Of a stretch of DNA of 64,000 nt, positions 23,507 to 35,500 are shown one piece after another. Origin of the DNA: Astragalus membranaceus (taxonomy: Eukaryota; Streptophyta; Magnoliopsida; Fabales; Fabaceae); contig CM076846.1 in assembly GCA_039519185.1 (NCBI GenBank), positions 72,691,799-72,755,798 of the forward strand, written 5' to 3'. The stretch's first letter is position 1; every line of letters begins with the position of its first letter. The notes beneath the pieces are model-generated. The model was given only the letters and a program-made list of their open reading frames with translations. It was not told the DNA's origin and searched no databases. Made by a program: the position numbers and the translations under genes.

Positions 23507-25667
23507 GCTGCCCCTCTTTATTTATATTTTACTAGAAAACATGGAGGGCTTCCAAATTTCTCGAGTAAAATAGAAATAAAGATAAAAAGGACACTAATTT
23601 TGTCGAAACCTTTTTTGAGAAACTCACAAAAAACCGGGTTTACAAAGAACAAAAGTAATTAGGGATCACCGGCGATCTGAAGGAGCACTGGGGCTCTGAT
23701 GGTCTAATTCGCAGTTGATGCTTGGCGCATTGATTGTAGGGGTGTCCAAAAAACCCGGACCCGCGGGTAAAACCCGTCACGGGTCCGGGGCGGGTAGTTA
23801 AACGGGTACCCGCGGGCCAAATAAACGGGTATTTTGACTACCCGTCAATAAACGGGGCGGGTCCGGGTAGCGGGGTACCCGGACCCGCGGGTACCCGTAC
23901 CCGTTAGTAAATCCATCACACAACTATTTTCTTCCTTTTTTTTTATCATCTATTGTTGTTGTTGTTTAAGTGGATGTTTATTCACATTTTGTTGTATCTT
24001 TTATCCTAATATTTTCGATAATGTTTAGTTGTTATTTTTCAAGTTTCTATTATCATAATTTTAGTTTTTTTATCTCAATTCATTAACAATTATATATTAA
24101 TAAATAGTTGATACGATAAATGCATATCAAAATGCGTAATTTTTTTTATATAAATGAATCAAAAAAATAGTGTTAAAAAAACTAATTTTCTATGGTATTT
24201 CAAATTTTATTTTTAAAAGTTTTTTTTTATTAATTTACAAATACCCGCGGGTACCCGTTTAAAAAGATATTCGTTTAAAACCCGTTAAACGGGTACCCGA
24301 GCGGGTCCGGGACGGGTCCGGGGCCTATTTATAATAAACGGAGCGGGTCCGGGTAATGAGATACCCATGCCCGCCCCGCCCCGTTGACATTCCTAATTGA
24401 TTGGAGTTAAACTGAAGGACCGACGGGGTCTGGAGGGCATGCCTAAGCCTGATGGACCAATGGGTCTGATGGAGCGCAAACTAGCAACGGTACTAGTAAA
24501 ACGATCTGCTTGGGGGGTGGCCTTTTTCGAGCGGCCATGGGGAAAGGTCAGGTCTTTGACCTGATTTACGCACCTCGAAGGACGTTCACTGTGTTTTCTT
24601 TTAGGCGCGCACAGCTAGTCTGAAGGACCTGGGGTCGGATGACCCGTCGGTTGCTCGCTAACGCGACGTGCGATCTGGATTGAAGGACCAATTGTTGGTC
24701 TGAAGGAACGCTAGGGCTCTAATGGACCGCTGTGGACCTAAAGTACTGGTGCTAGGCTCAGTGATAACATTATAATTTAAATTTTCTCTTGACGGATAAA
24801 AGCCATCTATATTTGAACGCATTTAAGGATGCAATGGATGATGTATGCGTGCATGCAGTGTAAGCATGCGCAATGATCGGTATCCGGTGGTATGTTGAAA
24901 TGTGGGGTGATTTTTTCTTTTTGTCTTTGTTATTGGTTCTTTTTGCTCTTTTGCTCTTTCTTGACTTTTTGCTCTTTCGCTCTTTGCTGACTTTTTGCTC
25001 TTTTGCTCTTTCTTGACTTTTTTGCTGATCTCATCAACTCGCAGGACTCTCGACGGGAGATATGGGGGTCGCCTAAAGTAGTGGTACCGAAATGAGGGTT
25101 ATTGTGATTTGTTGCTTGAAGTGATTATGCATTTGTCTTCTTTGCAATTTTATGAGAGATCATCTCCTTTTTGTGATTTTTAGAAATTTCGCAATGATTG
25201 TAATGCTTTTGATTATACACATGTTTCGCAATTCAGTATCGCTTACCACAAAACACCTTTTCAAAGCAAATAGGGAAATGGGAGAATAAAGAAAGAGTTT
25301 AACATTCAAATGGAAACCAAATGCGCAGAAGGTCACATCGGCTGAAAATTACATTGAGAGTTTAAACTACGAAAAGAAGAAAGAAAAGGAAAGAGCAGAT
25401 CTTTTGATTGTTTGTATCTTTGAAGTAACAACGCCAAATCACCCATACGTCTGACTTTGAGCATTCATCATCCAACTTTCAGAGGTATTGACTGTCTTTG
25501 TATCTGTTCAAAGTCCAACTTTTGACCCTAATTTTTGCCTGGATTGCTCTTTAGAGTTTTCAATCCATCGGGTCGCTCTAATTTTTGGCTAGGCCGCCCT
25601 TTCGGGTTTTCAACCTAGCAAGCTCATTTTTGTTTGGCTCATCTTTCTCATTTTTTCATATATTTCT
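23507..25667 (-). mobile_element. 3'UTR of a second, truncated Ogre copy
   Basis: It matches 2961-4453 from the polypurine tract (23507-23521) to the integrase stop. The same 26-27 bp gactttttgctcttt tandem repeat appears at about 24950-25030. A hAT-type MITE interrupts it at 23737-24395. It is non-coding. Confidence 0.8.
23737..24395. mobile_element. hAT-type MITE, 659 bp, in the Ogre 3'UTR
   Basis: Termini are TAGGGGTGTCC and, on the other strand, TAGGAATGTCA. Perfect 8-bp duplications ATTGATTG flank it (23729-23736 and 24396-24403). The homologous empty site is present at about 3185-3195. An 8-bp duplication and a TAGGGGTGTC-type end are characteristic of hAT-superfamily non-autonomous elements. 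Both ends carry dense GC-rich subterminal motifs, many variants of acccgcgggtaccc, around an AT-rich core with no ORF. Confidence 0.88.
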
Positions 25668-25919
25668 TTAGGCATAGTACTTCTTAACTGCATCTGAGTT
25701 CATTGGGAGTGGGAGGTCTTCACTGTCCATTTTTGTGAGAATTAAGGCTCCTCCGGAGAATGCTTTCTTTACCACATAAGGTCCTTCATAGTAAGGGGTC
25801 CATTTTCCATGAGAATCCTTTTGGATAGGCAAAATCTTCTTGAGCACAGATCTCCTTCTTGAAACTGTCGGGGCGAACCTTCTTATCGTAAGCTTTCTTC
25901 ATTCTTTGCTGATAGTTTT
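25668..25919 (-). pseudogene. Integrase 3' end of the second Ogre copy
   Basis: The minus strand matches 7752-7925 and 4454-4538 without the solo LTR between them. It contains GPYVVKKAFSGGALILTKM-type residues and ends ...NSDAVKKYYA with a TAA stop at 25668-25670. It gives the uninterrupted reference that proves the solo LTR-1 insertion site. Homology stops abruptly at 25919 inside the integrase. A 14-bp deletion near 25790 breaks the frame. Confidence 0.85.
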
Positions 25920-27270
25920 TTATTATAATTGTTTTTAGTTTTTTGGTTTTTATGTTATGTTTGAATTTAGAAATCTGAAATGGTGATGTGTAATTAGATT
26001 TTTTGCCACCTCAAAATGTTTGCCACATAATTTAATGAATTTGAGACGTCACGTCAGGAGTTAACTGCCAGCGTGGCGTCCGTTAACAAAAACTAACGTC
26101 AGGGACCAAAGTGAAACGAAAATGAAAGATAAAGGACCAAAACGGACCAAAAAAAAGATAAATGACCAAAATGAAACCAAAGAGTAAAGATAAAGGACCA
26201 AAACTGATATTAAGCCTATTTTTAATAAAAGTTATTAGAAGACTCCCCCGTGAGTTCAGCGCCTTAAAAAAACTGTATTATTGTTAACAACTCATCTCTC
26301 TCATCATAGCATGTTGAAACACAAACATATCAGATCATATCATTATTTTCTTAAAACAATGAATCCATCATATCCCAGATTCAATTATTATGTAGTATCA
26401 AAGCATTATAACAGTGAATCCATCATATCCCAGGTTTAATATAATGTAGTATCAGAGCAAAAAGATATATCAAATGTATTAGAGAAGATATATCAGAGCG
26501 CGCTTGATATTTTATAACATAAAGTATTATAATTTATATCATAGCATACAATTATAAATCAGAATCTATAGAAATCATAATGACACCATGTATCAGAGAA
26601 GTTTTTTTATGATATTTTGAATATATGCATGAGTGTTATGTTGTTGAGATTATAGTGTTTAAAAAATTATTTATTCATGAGCAGACTTTGATTGATCTCA
26701 ATTTGTCGATTCTTCTTGATATCAAGCAGCAGCCCTAGCTTGTTTTAGTTTTCAATTCCTCTTTCATTTGAATAAGCTTCATGAGGAAAGGGTTGATTAG
26801 CAGATTCCGAATCTTCTTGATCAAACTAGATGCGAGCTTCATTTTGAATCTCTTGTCGAGACTCTATGATAATGCAAAAATGCTCATAGTTTTGGTGAGA
26901 AGGTACACGTAATGCTAAGAAGATTTGAAATATCAATTTTTTGGATTTGATTTGAAACACCGGTCTTTCTCGAATTTCCAAAGAATTGTGTTTAATATTG
27001 TAATTGGATGGTCTAATGATTCTCCTAATGAGACAAATATATTCCTAGAATAATAATGTAGGGAGTTATGACAATCCCTATATTAATGCAGCAACGGAAT
27101 AGGGCAGGAATTTATTACAATTCCTATAATTAAGTAACATATTTATTATAATTGGTACGGAGTCATATTAGTCTATTTAGGCCTGGACAAATGGTCGAGT
27201 ACAATGAATTCGGGCTCACTAAGGTCAATCCAGCCCAAACCGTATACACATAAACAAGGCCCAATTTCGA
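25920..27270. other. AT-rich spacer with a repeat-derived segment
   Basis: No gene is seen. The part 26040-26215 contains the repeated phrase 'gggaccaaa..gtgaaa' / 'aaaggaccaaaac', a composition common in plant retroelement ends. The rest is AT-rich. The phrase 'gaatccatcatatccca' recurs at about 26360 and 26410. Confidence 0.5.
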
Positions 27271-27290
27271 CCATATAGGGTTACAATTAC

Positions 27291-27297
27291 TATAAAT
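27291..27297 (+). promoter_or_regulatory. TATA box of the small membrane-protein gene
   Basis: TATAAAT in the context 'acaattactataaatgcaccc'. Initiation about 25-35 bp downstream (27318-27330) would place the first ATG (27310) upstream of the transcript and make 27385 the first usable start. Confidence 0.5.
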
Positions 27298-27384
27298 GCA
27301 CCCAGTCTAATGCCAAAGAGTTACAGCGTACGATTTTCATTTCCTTCCCTTCCTTCTCCTCATTTCTCAAAGAACCACACCAAA

Positions 27385-27501
27385 ATGGTGAATGACCCAG
27401 GTTTGCTCGTGTTCCTCCTCCTCATCTTCCTCATATGCATTCTTGTGTGTTTTTGGCTGTGTAGTGCATTGCTTTCGCAAGAAGCTAAAGAGGGAGGCTG
27501 A
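27385..27501 (+). CDS. Putative 38-aa single-helix membrane protein
   Basis: I do not recognise a named family. The ORF starts in a strong context (ccaaaATGG). It encodes a short polar N-terminus (MVNDPG), one hydrophobic helix of about 23 residues rich in L/I/F/C (residues ~7-30), and a charged tail ending QEAKEGG. A TATA box lies 94 bp upstream, followed by a CT-rich leader typical of plant 5'UTRs. A good intron-like segment follows the stop (27532-27650, GTACGTA...TTGCAG), and AT-rich 3' sequence runs to about 27900. An alternative upstream ATG at 27310 is in frame but probably lies before the transcription start. It is the only unit in this spacer that looks like a normal promoter-leader-ORF-intron gene. 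It could also be chance, since the ORF is short. Confidence 0.45.
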   Translation: MVNDPGLLVFLLLIFLICILVCFWLCSALLSQEAKEGG

Positions 27502-27531
27502 TTTTGCTACAATCCTAGAGATCGAAATAGG

Positions 27532-27650
27532 GTACGTATGGCCTAATATGAGTACTTGAAGCCCAAGGTGGCCTTTTTATTTTGCATTTTCATCTTCCTT
27601 CCTATTTTCCGTTGGGTTTGACATATGCTTCTTTGTGTTTGCATTTGCAG
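27532..27650 (+). other. Probable 3'UTR intron of the small gene
   Basis: It begins with GTACGTAT after 'gaaatagg' and ends TTTGCATTTGCAG before 'gactgag'. It is T-rich and 119 bp long, normal for a plant intron. It lies 31 bp after the stop codon, close enough to be compatible with escape from nonsense-mediated decay. Confidence 0.4.
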
Positions 27651-27901
27651 GACTGAGACTGACATTGTCATCACTCTTTATTAGGAGAAGCAGCTAGCTC
27701 TTAAAGACTTTATTTAGAACAAGAATATTAGGTGTTGAAATTAAATTTGTTAGACTTTTATTTTACTCTTATTTTAAGTGGCCCTTTTGTTCTATTCTCC
27801 CTTATATTGGTTATTATATATGTAGTCAGTCTCATGGAGACAATTTAGGGCACCAAAAATCAATGAAAACTATTTTATTTTTCTATAGTACTGTACCTTT
27901 T

Positions 27902-28930
27902 GTTTATCTTTTTGCTTAGTCTTCTCACTGTCATATTTGGATTCGTGCTTCTGTGAGAAAATGTCTCAATGATAGAGAAGTAAGAGGCTTTTTACAACAA
28001 ATAGTTGGAACGTGACATTTTTTTTATCGATACATTATTCTAGAAATTCTCATATCTCCCTACAATGCGAGGAATTGTCACTTCTGAGCCAATAAGATTG
28101 GCAATGGTTGGAGGTTTGTTATAAGGACTAAGGAGGTTTGTTTGAACAATCACTAACAGTGTTGTTAATGCATAATTGTTGAGAGTTGAGTGATTGTGGA
28201 GACAGAAATCAGAGAAAGATTGTGGAGACAAATGAAAGGTAGAGAGACTCCATTATGAGTTGCATACATGTTCAATTTTTTTTTGGGGATATCAAGTTCA
28301 ATTTTCATGATACCATGTTTAAGTTCTTTCATGTAAGGAAAAGAAATTATTTATTTTCTCAATATTGGCGATGATGATAATAGGTATTAAGTAGGTGTCC
28401 GTTAGGGTGGGAAGATGAAAGATTTTCATACCAAACACAAATCCACTTTTGACCCATTATAGCCCATTTATTCAGTTTAATTTCTTCTGCTTTTTACCCA
28501 TGTACCACAAATCCATTTTATTTTAAACTTTTACCCATTAATTTTATGGAAATCATAAATAAACCCAAAATCCTAAAAGCATTCTAATTTTTCCCAAAAG
28601 AGTTTCACATCTCCAAAATCCCTAAAAACACTTTCTTCCTTTCCTGTGTTTGATGACTCCATGACTGTGGCTAGGGGTGCTCAAAATATACGATTATATG
28701 GATATATCCAAATCCATGTCCAAAACTATTTTAAAAATAACCAAATATTTAGATTTGGTTTTGTTCATGTCCATCTTATTTTTTTTATCTTGAATTTGGA
28801 CGTCCAAACTTTATAACTAGATAAAAATGTAAAAATATCAATATCCAATTTCCCCAAATTGAAGCTCAAAAAAATCTAAAAATATAAAAAACAAAAATAA
28901 TGTTTGTACTCTCTCTCTCTTTAGGTCTGA
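27902..28930. other. AT-rich spacer, no gene
   Basis: There is no supported coding sequence; the only long frame (minus strand, 28040-28231) lacks any family signature. A 'ctaggggtgctcaaaata' start resembling a hAT end occurs at 28675, but no matching other end is visible. Confidence 0.5.
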
Positions 28931-29036
28931 TGTCTTAGAGGAGGATGTTTTAGTGGGCTTTATGAATGCTAAGCCCAAAATTTAGAGAGTTTATGAAAAA
29001 AAGAAAAAGAGAGGGAAAGAGGTTATGTAAATAGGA
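28931..29036 (+). mobile_element. Left part of a gypsy 5' LTR, split by CACTA-1
   Basis: A plausible LTR start, TGTCTTAGAGGAGG, lies at 28931. The sequence runs to the GGA duplication at 29034-29036 and resumes at 40948 after CACTA-1. Joined, the LTR would be about 340 bp. It precedes the start of a gypsy gag (41203). The start is inferred from the TG and composition only, because no second LTR is in the window. Confidence 0.5.
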
Positions 29037-29280
29037 CACTACAAGAATAGGCTGATTTAGCTACCAGATATTTCTGAGGGATTTTTTTCGGTCGCTAATA
29101 CCTGCGTTTCCGACGGAAAACTCCATCGCTACGTGTTTAAGGGTTTTCCCGCTTAACTTTCCGACGGATTTGAAATCCCTCGCTACGTTCCGAGGGAAAT
29201 TTCCCTCGGAAACGCATAAAATTCCGTCGGAAACTTTTCTCCCTTAAAAATAAAAGATCGATTCATCGAATCACTCTGAA
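29037..29280. repeat. Left terminal and subterminal repeats of CACTA-1
   Basis: After the CACTACAAGAAT terminus come inverted and direct copies of a short motif, with variants tttccgacgga, cgagggaaatttccctcgg and ccctcgctacg. Such clusters bind the element's DNA-binding protein in En/Spm. The 3' array (40630-40944) uses the same words. Confidence 0.8.
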
Positions 29281-29756
29281 TTCTCACTCTCCACTCACCG
29301 TAACTCAGCAGCCACACTCACCGTAACCCTAAACCTTCTCCACTCTCAGCCACCACTCTCCCCTTCACGTCGCCGGCGACCACAACTCTCACCGGCCACC
29401 ACCGTTCCTTCTTCTCATCACTACCACTCCCTTCGTGCGAGCGCTGAACCACTCTCCCTCTCTCTCCGTCTCCCTTCGTGCGAGGTTCTCCCATCTCCGG
29501 TTTCGAATCTCACTGTGAACGATCTCTCTCCCATCTCGCGCTCCATTCTGAGTTTTACGGTAAGCATTTCAATCTCTCTCTCTCTCTCCATGGTGCCTCT
29601 ACTGCTCACCCTTTCTGTTTGCCCTGGTTTTTTAAGTTGTTTATCTTGTTAACACTGTTTAAATTAGTCAGGTAAACAATATAGTTAATTTGTTAGTTAA
29701 TTTGTTATGTGTATGTAGTTAATTTGTTAGTTTTAAAGTGATATGCAGTCTTGCTG

Positions 29757-30214
29757 TTGGTGGGAGTCTTGTGGTTTTGTGCGGGTCCGTGTTGTAGCTT
29801 CTTGCAATTTGCATTGTGATGTTTTTTGTTATCCCCCTCCTGGTGTTGGTTTGTAGTTAGGTGATGTTTAAAAACCTTTGATTACTTTCAGTTTTAAAGA
29901 GTTTTACTGTTTGGGTTTGGATGTTAGGGTTTGGGAGGTAGATTGGGTCTTTCTTTCAATTTAAAGTCAGGTAAACCTTTGATTACTTTCAGTTGGTGGG
30001 AGTCTTGTGGTTTTGTGCGGGTGGTAGTGTTGTGGCTTCTTGCAATTTGCATTGTGATGTTTTTTTGTTATCCCCCTCCTGGTGTTGGTTTGTGGTTAGG
30101 TGATGTTTAAAACCTTTGATTACTTTCAGTTTTAAAGAGTTTTACTGTTTGGGTTTGGATGTTAGGGTTCGGGAGGTAGATTGGGTCTTTCTTTCAATTT
30201 AAAGTCAGGTAAAC
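29757..30214. repeat. Two-copy ~220-bp tandem duplication
   Basis: Copy 1 spans 29757-29976 and copy 2 spans 29993-30214. Both start ttggtgggagtcttgtgg and end aagtcaggtaaac. They differ by only a few substitutions and single-base indels. They are separated by a 16-bp piece that repeats 'ctttgattactttcag' from within the unit, so the duplication is recent. Confidence 0.9.
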
Positions 30215-30960
30215 AATTTTGAACTCCATCTGTTACTGTTATTGTTAAATGTGCGGCTTTTGTTATTGTTAAATGTGTGTAGGTGGTACTTGATATCTTC
30301 CATACATTCCCTGGTTGTCAAATTGTGATGTTTATCATCAGTGGTATATATGTAATATTTTACAACAAAGTAATAAATAACTTAACTCCATTCCATTCCC
30401 CGGTTTGATTATTAAAACATTGCCTTAAACACTAACCTAAGCCCCCAAATTAACATGAGAAGTGAGAACTTTATACAATTATATATATATCTGTAGAAAC
30501 TAGTATAGGATATTATAGTATGATAAAAACACCATGTATAAATTAAAGTCAGTATATTCAAGAGAAACATGGCACTGATTAAAGTGAAAACTGATCATTG
30601 GATCTTGATGAAGTGACTGTAGCATGTAAGTGATTGAAAAAAGCAGCTTTTAGTAAGTTAATCTTTGAAAAATGGTGAAAGAAAAGGTTCTGAAAACTAT
30701 GCAAAAGTCAGAAAAGCCTTAAAAAAAAAGAAGAATCATCATTACCAATTTTCATTCAACATAATCAAAACAAAATCTCATATATCTAACTCACCATCAT
30801 GTATTTTTTTTCCCTAAAGAAAAAGAAAAATTCAAAAGCCAAAAATGATGTGAAACTTAACACTAAGCAAACAACTAAAAGGTTAAAACACTACCATATG
30901 ATTGATAATATATTTTGAATTAGAAAAAAATTAAGTATACAAAATATAAATTATACAAAC

Positions 30961-31554
30961 CTCAGCTTGAAGTTTTTGGTTTTGAGTTTGAAGAGAATCA
31001 TTATCAAACTTAATAGCATCATATTGTCTTTTAAGGACATCATAGTCTTTCTCCAATTGCTTTGTCTTCCATCTAGCTCTTCTATTTTGAAACCATATAG
31101 CAATTTGTCTAGGTTGCAAATTAAGAGCTCTTGCAAGTTGCAATTTCCTTTCAGGCTCAAGTTTATTTCCAAGTTCAAAACTCTTCTCAAGTGTCTTCAC
31201 TTGTTCAATATTAAGCCTCCTTTTTTTCTCATTAGCTTGTGATCCATCATCTGAAAAATCTTCTTCACCATTAATTGCTTCTTCTCCTAATTCAATTGCT
31301 GATGAAAATGACATAGATCTCTTTCCTAGAAAGGATGGATTTCCTGCATTAACAACATTAATGTTGAGTGTGTGATTTTGTTTGTTTTTGTTTTGGAGTT
31401 TAGAGTGAGATGGTGGCATAATATTAATACCATTGAAATCTTGAGGTGCAATATTTAATAGAATTGAATTGAGATTGTTGAGTGAAGTTGGAGGAGGTTG
31501 ATGATCTTCATTGTGTGGACTTTGTAACATGAAATTTGTTGAGAAGAAAGCCAT
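30961..31554 (-). pseudogene. Captured first exon of an HD-Zip I gene
   Basis: The minus strand encodes 198 codons from ATG at 31554 to a splice donor (GAG|GTTTGT at 30961/30960). The N-terminus is polar and ends in GKRSMSF. An acidic GEEDFSDDGSQ follows. A complete homeodomain begins at KKRRLNIEQV and has recognition helix IWFQNRRARWK. A leucine zipper with heptad residues L-L-I-L-L follows. This is the ATHB13/20/23-like class I layout. Exon 1 is undamaged, but no downstream exon is found before 29037. Read into the intron, it would give a 207-aa protein ending AEVCIIYILYT. It lies wholly inside CACTA-1, antisense to the transposase, so I infer gene capture and not a host locus. The full-length gene regulates transcription in the nucleus. 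Confidence 0.85.
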
Positions 31555-31667
31555 CTTGTTAGCTAAATGATATCATAAGAATCTACGATCTTCACTTTGA
31601 ATGCATAAAAAAGTGTCATAGATACATTTATCAATTTTAGGTAGAGTTTTGGAAAGGAAAAGAGAGT

Positions 31668-31797
<130 letters not shown>

Positions 31798-32284
31798 GTG
31801 GCTGGCTAGGGATGTTTGAATCTATAGGTCTACACTACACATCAACTTCCATATATATCACTTTTTTTTTATTTCTTTTCCATCTTATTATAAGTATGCT
31901 ACTAGTGGCAAATAAAATAAAGAACTCTAAATTATTTTATGTACGTAAAAAGGAAAAAATATTAGTTAAATATTTGTAGAAAAAAATGTATAAAGGTAAG
32001 TAGATGTCAAAATGAGGATTAGTGTTATGGAAAGAATAAAGAAAAAGGAATTGAGTTAAGAAAAGAAAAATAAATAAGAAAAGAGGAAAGATTACTTCTT
32101 TGCTTCAACTTGTCTAATAATCCACTAATGAAGTGTTTGCATGTACAAAACTCTTTTTAAGTTGCAATTATTTTCCTAATGATAAACAAGTTTCTTAGTT
32201 AGGAGAAGCTCAGGGGTTCTTCTTTACAAAGACAGTTGTCTTTAATTATAATGTTTGATTTTGGCAATTGGAGTTGTGGCTAGC

Positions 32285-32337
32285 TCGGAAACTTTTCTCA
32301 CTTAAAAATAAAAGATAGATTCATCGAATCACTCTGA
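32285..32337 (+). repeat. Duplicate of the CACTA-1 leader start
   Basis: These 53 bp match 29227-29279 at 51 positions (tcggaaacttttctc...tcactctga). The first copy belongs to the subterminal region and leader of the element. The second copy marks the right edge of the interval that holds the captured HD-Zip sequence, next to the transposase exon. Confidence 0.85.
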
Positions 32338-32530
32338 CTTATCATACTCTGACTTCTCACTGAATTTGTGATAGAAATGTATCAATGTCTCATTCTATTT
32401 CGTTGGATGGACATCCATCGTTTAAGTTCAAGTCTCGTTCTCTCTTTCTATGGACATCCATGGTCTTCTCTCTAATATGATGGAAACTTTAAATGTGCAG
32501 TATGGAATTTCCTCCTTTGCACCGTCTTTG

Positions 32531-35500
32531 ATGTATGATAGGTTGTTTCCAAAAAGAGCGGGTTTGAAACAATCTTTTGTAGATGGCGTGTGGGAGTTTG
32601 TTCTTTTTGCAGTAGGACAAAAACAATTTAGAGATGAAGGGGGGATTCGATGTCCGTGCGTCAAATGCGAATGTAGAAGGATTAAGAGTCCAACGGAGGT
32701 CATTGATGACTTGAAGAATGTTGGGTTCAAGCCTAATTATTGGATTTGGACGAGTAATGGTGAAAAAGGGTTTGATGTTGTCCCAGTGGTTGGGGAAAAT
32801 TGGAGGGGTGCTTCAAGTAGTTCTGCAGATATAGGATATGGTGAACAAATTGACTTGATGGAGAACATGGTTTGTGACGGTCTTGGGGTGAATGTGTCAT
32901 TGGAGGAGCAACAATATGATACCATGGATGAGCTTCCGAATGAGCAAGCACAGAGATTTTATAATCTGTTATTAGATGCAAACAAGCCATTATTTGAAGG
33001 GTCATCAAACTCAAAGTTATCGATTTGTGCGAAGCTTTTATCTCTCAAATCGTTGAGTAGTACTTCTGAGGTGGGAATGGATTTGATATGTGATATGATG
33101 TCAGCCGTGACACCTATAAATGAAAATTTGCCAAAGAGTTTTTATGAGGCTAAGAGGTTAGTTTCTTAGTTGGGATTAGAATCTAAAAGGATTGATTGCT
33201 GTCCCAAAGGTCACATGTTGTACTATAATAATGAGTTTGGGAAAAATGATGGTGCGCTACTTGAATGCAAATTTTGTAATGCACCGAGATATCATGCCCG
33301 CAAAAAGGGGACTAGTAGCAACAGTAAACCAATTCCGGTGAAGTCAATGTTCTACTTGTCAATAATTCCAAGGTTGCAGAAAATGTTTGCATCCGAGCAC
33401 ACTGCAGGGCAAATGATGTGGCATTATGAGAATAGAAGTTCAGGCGTGTTGCGCCATCCGTCTGATGGTGAAGCATGGAAACACTTTGATCGAGTACATT
33501 CTGATTTTGCCAAGGATCCACACAATGTACGACTTGGTTTATGCTCAGATGGTTTTACGCCATATATCCAAGCATCGGCTTCGCCATATTCTTGTTGGCC
33601 CGTTATTGTTACCCCGTACAATCTTCCCCCCGAGATGTGTATGACTAAACCTTACATGTTTTTGACTTGTCTGATACCTGGCCCAGAAAATCCAAAAGCA
33701 GGTATTGATATCTATTTAGAACCACTAATTGATGATTTGAAGAGGTTGTGGGATGGTGTCTTGACTTACGATTCCGCACGTAAGCAGAATTTTATGATGA
33801 GAGCCGCTTTGATGTGGACCATTAATGACTTCCCTGCTTATGGCATGTTGTCTGGTTGGCAAACTCATGGTAAATTAGCATGTCCACATTGTATGGAGCA
33901 TACAAAGGCATTTACCTTGAAACACGGTGGTAAGAATTCTTGGTTTGACTCGCATCGTAGGTTTTTACCACATGATCATACACTTAGAATGAACAAGAAC
34001 GCATTTAGGAAGAAGGTAGTTGAAAAGGATGGCCCGCCTCCTAGGTTGACTCCGGACCAGGTTTGGCATAGAGTTAGAGATCTGCCAAAAATCACAGATG
34101 ACCCCCTTGTTTCTCGATTTGATGGATATGGACAAACGCATAATTGGACAAAGAGGAGTATATTTTGGGATCTCCCATATTGGAAAGATAATTTATTGAG
34201 GCACAATCTTGATGTAATGCACATAGAGAAGAATTTTTTTGACAATATATTTAACATAGTGATGAACATAACAGGCAAAACCAAGGACAATGATAAGGCG
34301 AGAATGGACATCGCTCTTTACTGCAATCGTAAGGACTTAAATTTGAAGCCACAAACTAATGGAAAGATGCTCAAACCCAAAGCATGTTACTCATTAACTC
34401 TTGAGCAAACAAATTCAGTTTATCAGTGGATAAAAGAACTGAAAATGCCAGATGGATATTCTTCTAATTTGGCAAGATGTGTTGATGTGAACAAGAGAAG
34501 AATGATGGGGATGAAAAGCCATGATTGTCATGTATTTATGGAATGTTTACTCCCTATTGCATTTAGTTTTTTACCAGCGCATGTTCTAAATCCGCTTACT
34601 GAAGTGAGTCAATTTTTTAAGGATTTGTGTTCTGCATCTTTAAGAGATGTTGACCTTGATAGGATGGAACAAAACATTTCATTCATTCTATGTAAGATGG
34701 AGAGAGTATTTCCACCTGGTTTCTTTGATTCTATGGAGCATCTCCCCGTTCATCTTGCATATGAAGCAAGACTTGGTGGGCCGGTTCAGTACAGGTGGAT
34801 GTATCCATTTGAAAGGTAACAAAATCATCCTTTTAGGAACTAATTCATTTTTCCATTTGAGGTCAATATAATTTTCCATCTAATCAAGTTGTTTTATAGA
34901 TTCATGGGTGATTCTAAACGATCGGTGAAAAACAATGCGAGGGTTGAAGGATCGATTTGTGCATCATACCTACACCGCGAAACAACCCACTTTTTCTCCC
35001 ATTATTTCACCAACTTCACGTTGCGAAACAAAAGGAATGAAGTGCAAAATGATTGTGTTAGACACCCATTGATGTTATCGGTCTTTGGCCAATCTGGGCG
35101 TCATTCTGGGAAGGAGTCGACTCATTGGTTAACAGATGCGGAGTATAAGTCAGCTCATGTTCATGTGTTGATCAATTGCGCTGAAGTTAAACCATACATT
35201 CAGTACGTATATCAACCTTTTCATTCTATTAGTTGTCCATACCTGTCAGCTCATTCAATACGTATTATCTAATTTGATCAGATCATTCTTGTTGTCTGAA
35301 GACGCAAAAGATGATCAAGCATCTGCTCATATATACGAAAATTTTCCAGCCTGGTTTAAACAACAAGTAAGTGTTGAGTTACCTTCTTGTTCCTCAACCT
35401 TAAAGATGTGTTCCCCAAAAAGTAACTTATTTGTATGTCACATACGTAGGTTTACTGTGAGGAATCAACACTTATCAATCGACATTTGAGAAATTTATCT

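Noticed and set aside
28675..28930. Possible second hAT MITE starting ctaggggtgctcaaa
   Set aside because: No matching inverted end and no 8-bp duplication are visible.
29421..29675. Frames on both strands in the CACTA-1 leader
   Set aside because: CT-rich 5' leader; no domain and no counterpart in CACTA-2.
30931..31554. HD-Zip as a functional host gene at its native locus
   Set aside because: It lies entirely between the TSD-confirmed ends of CACTA-1, and no later exon could be found downstream on the minus strand.
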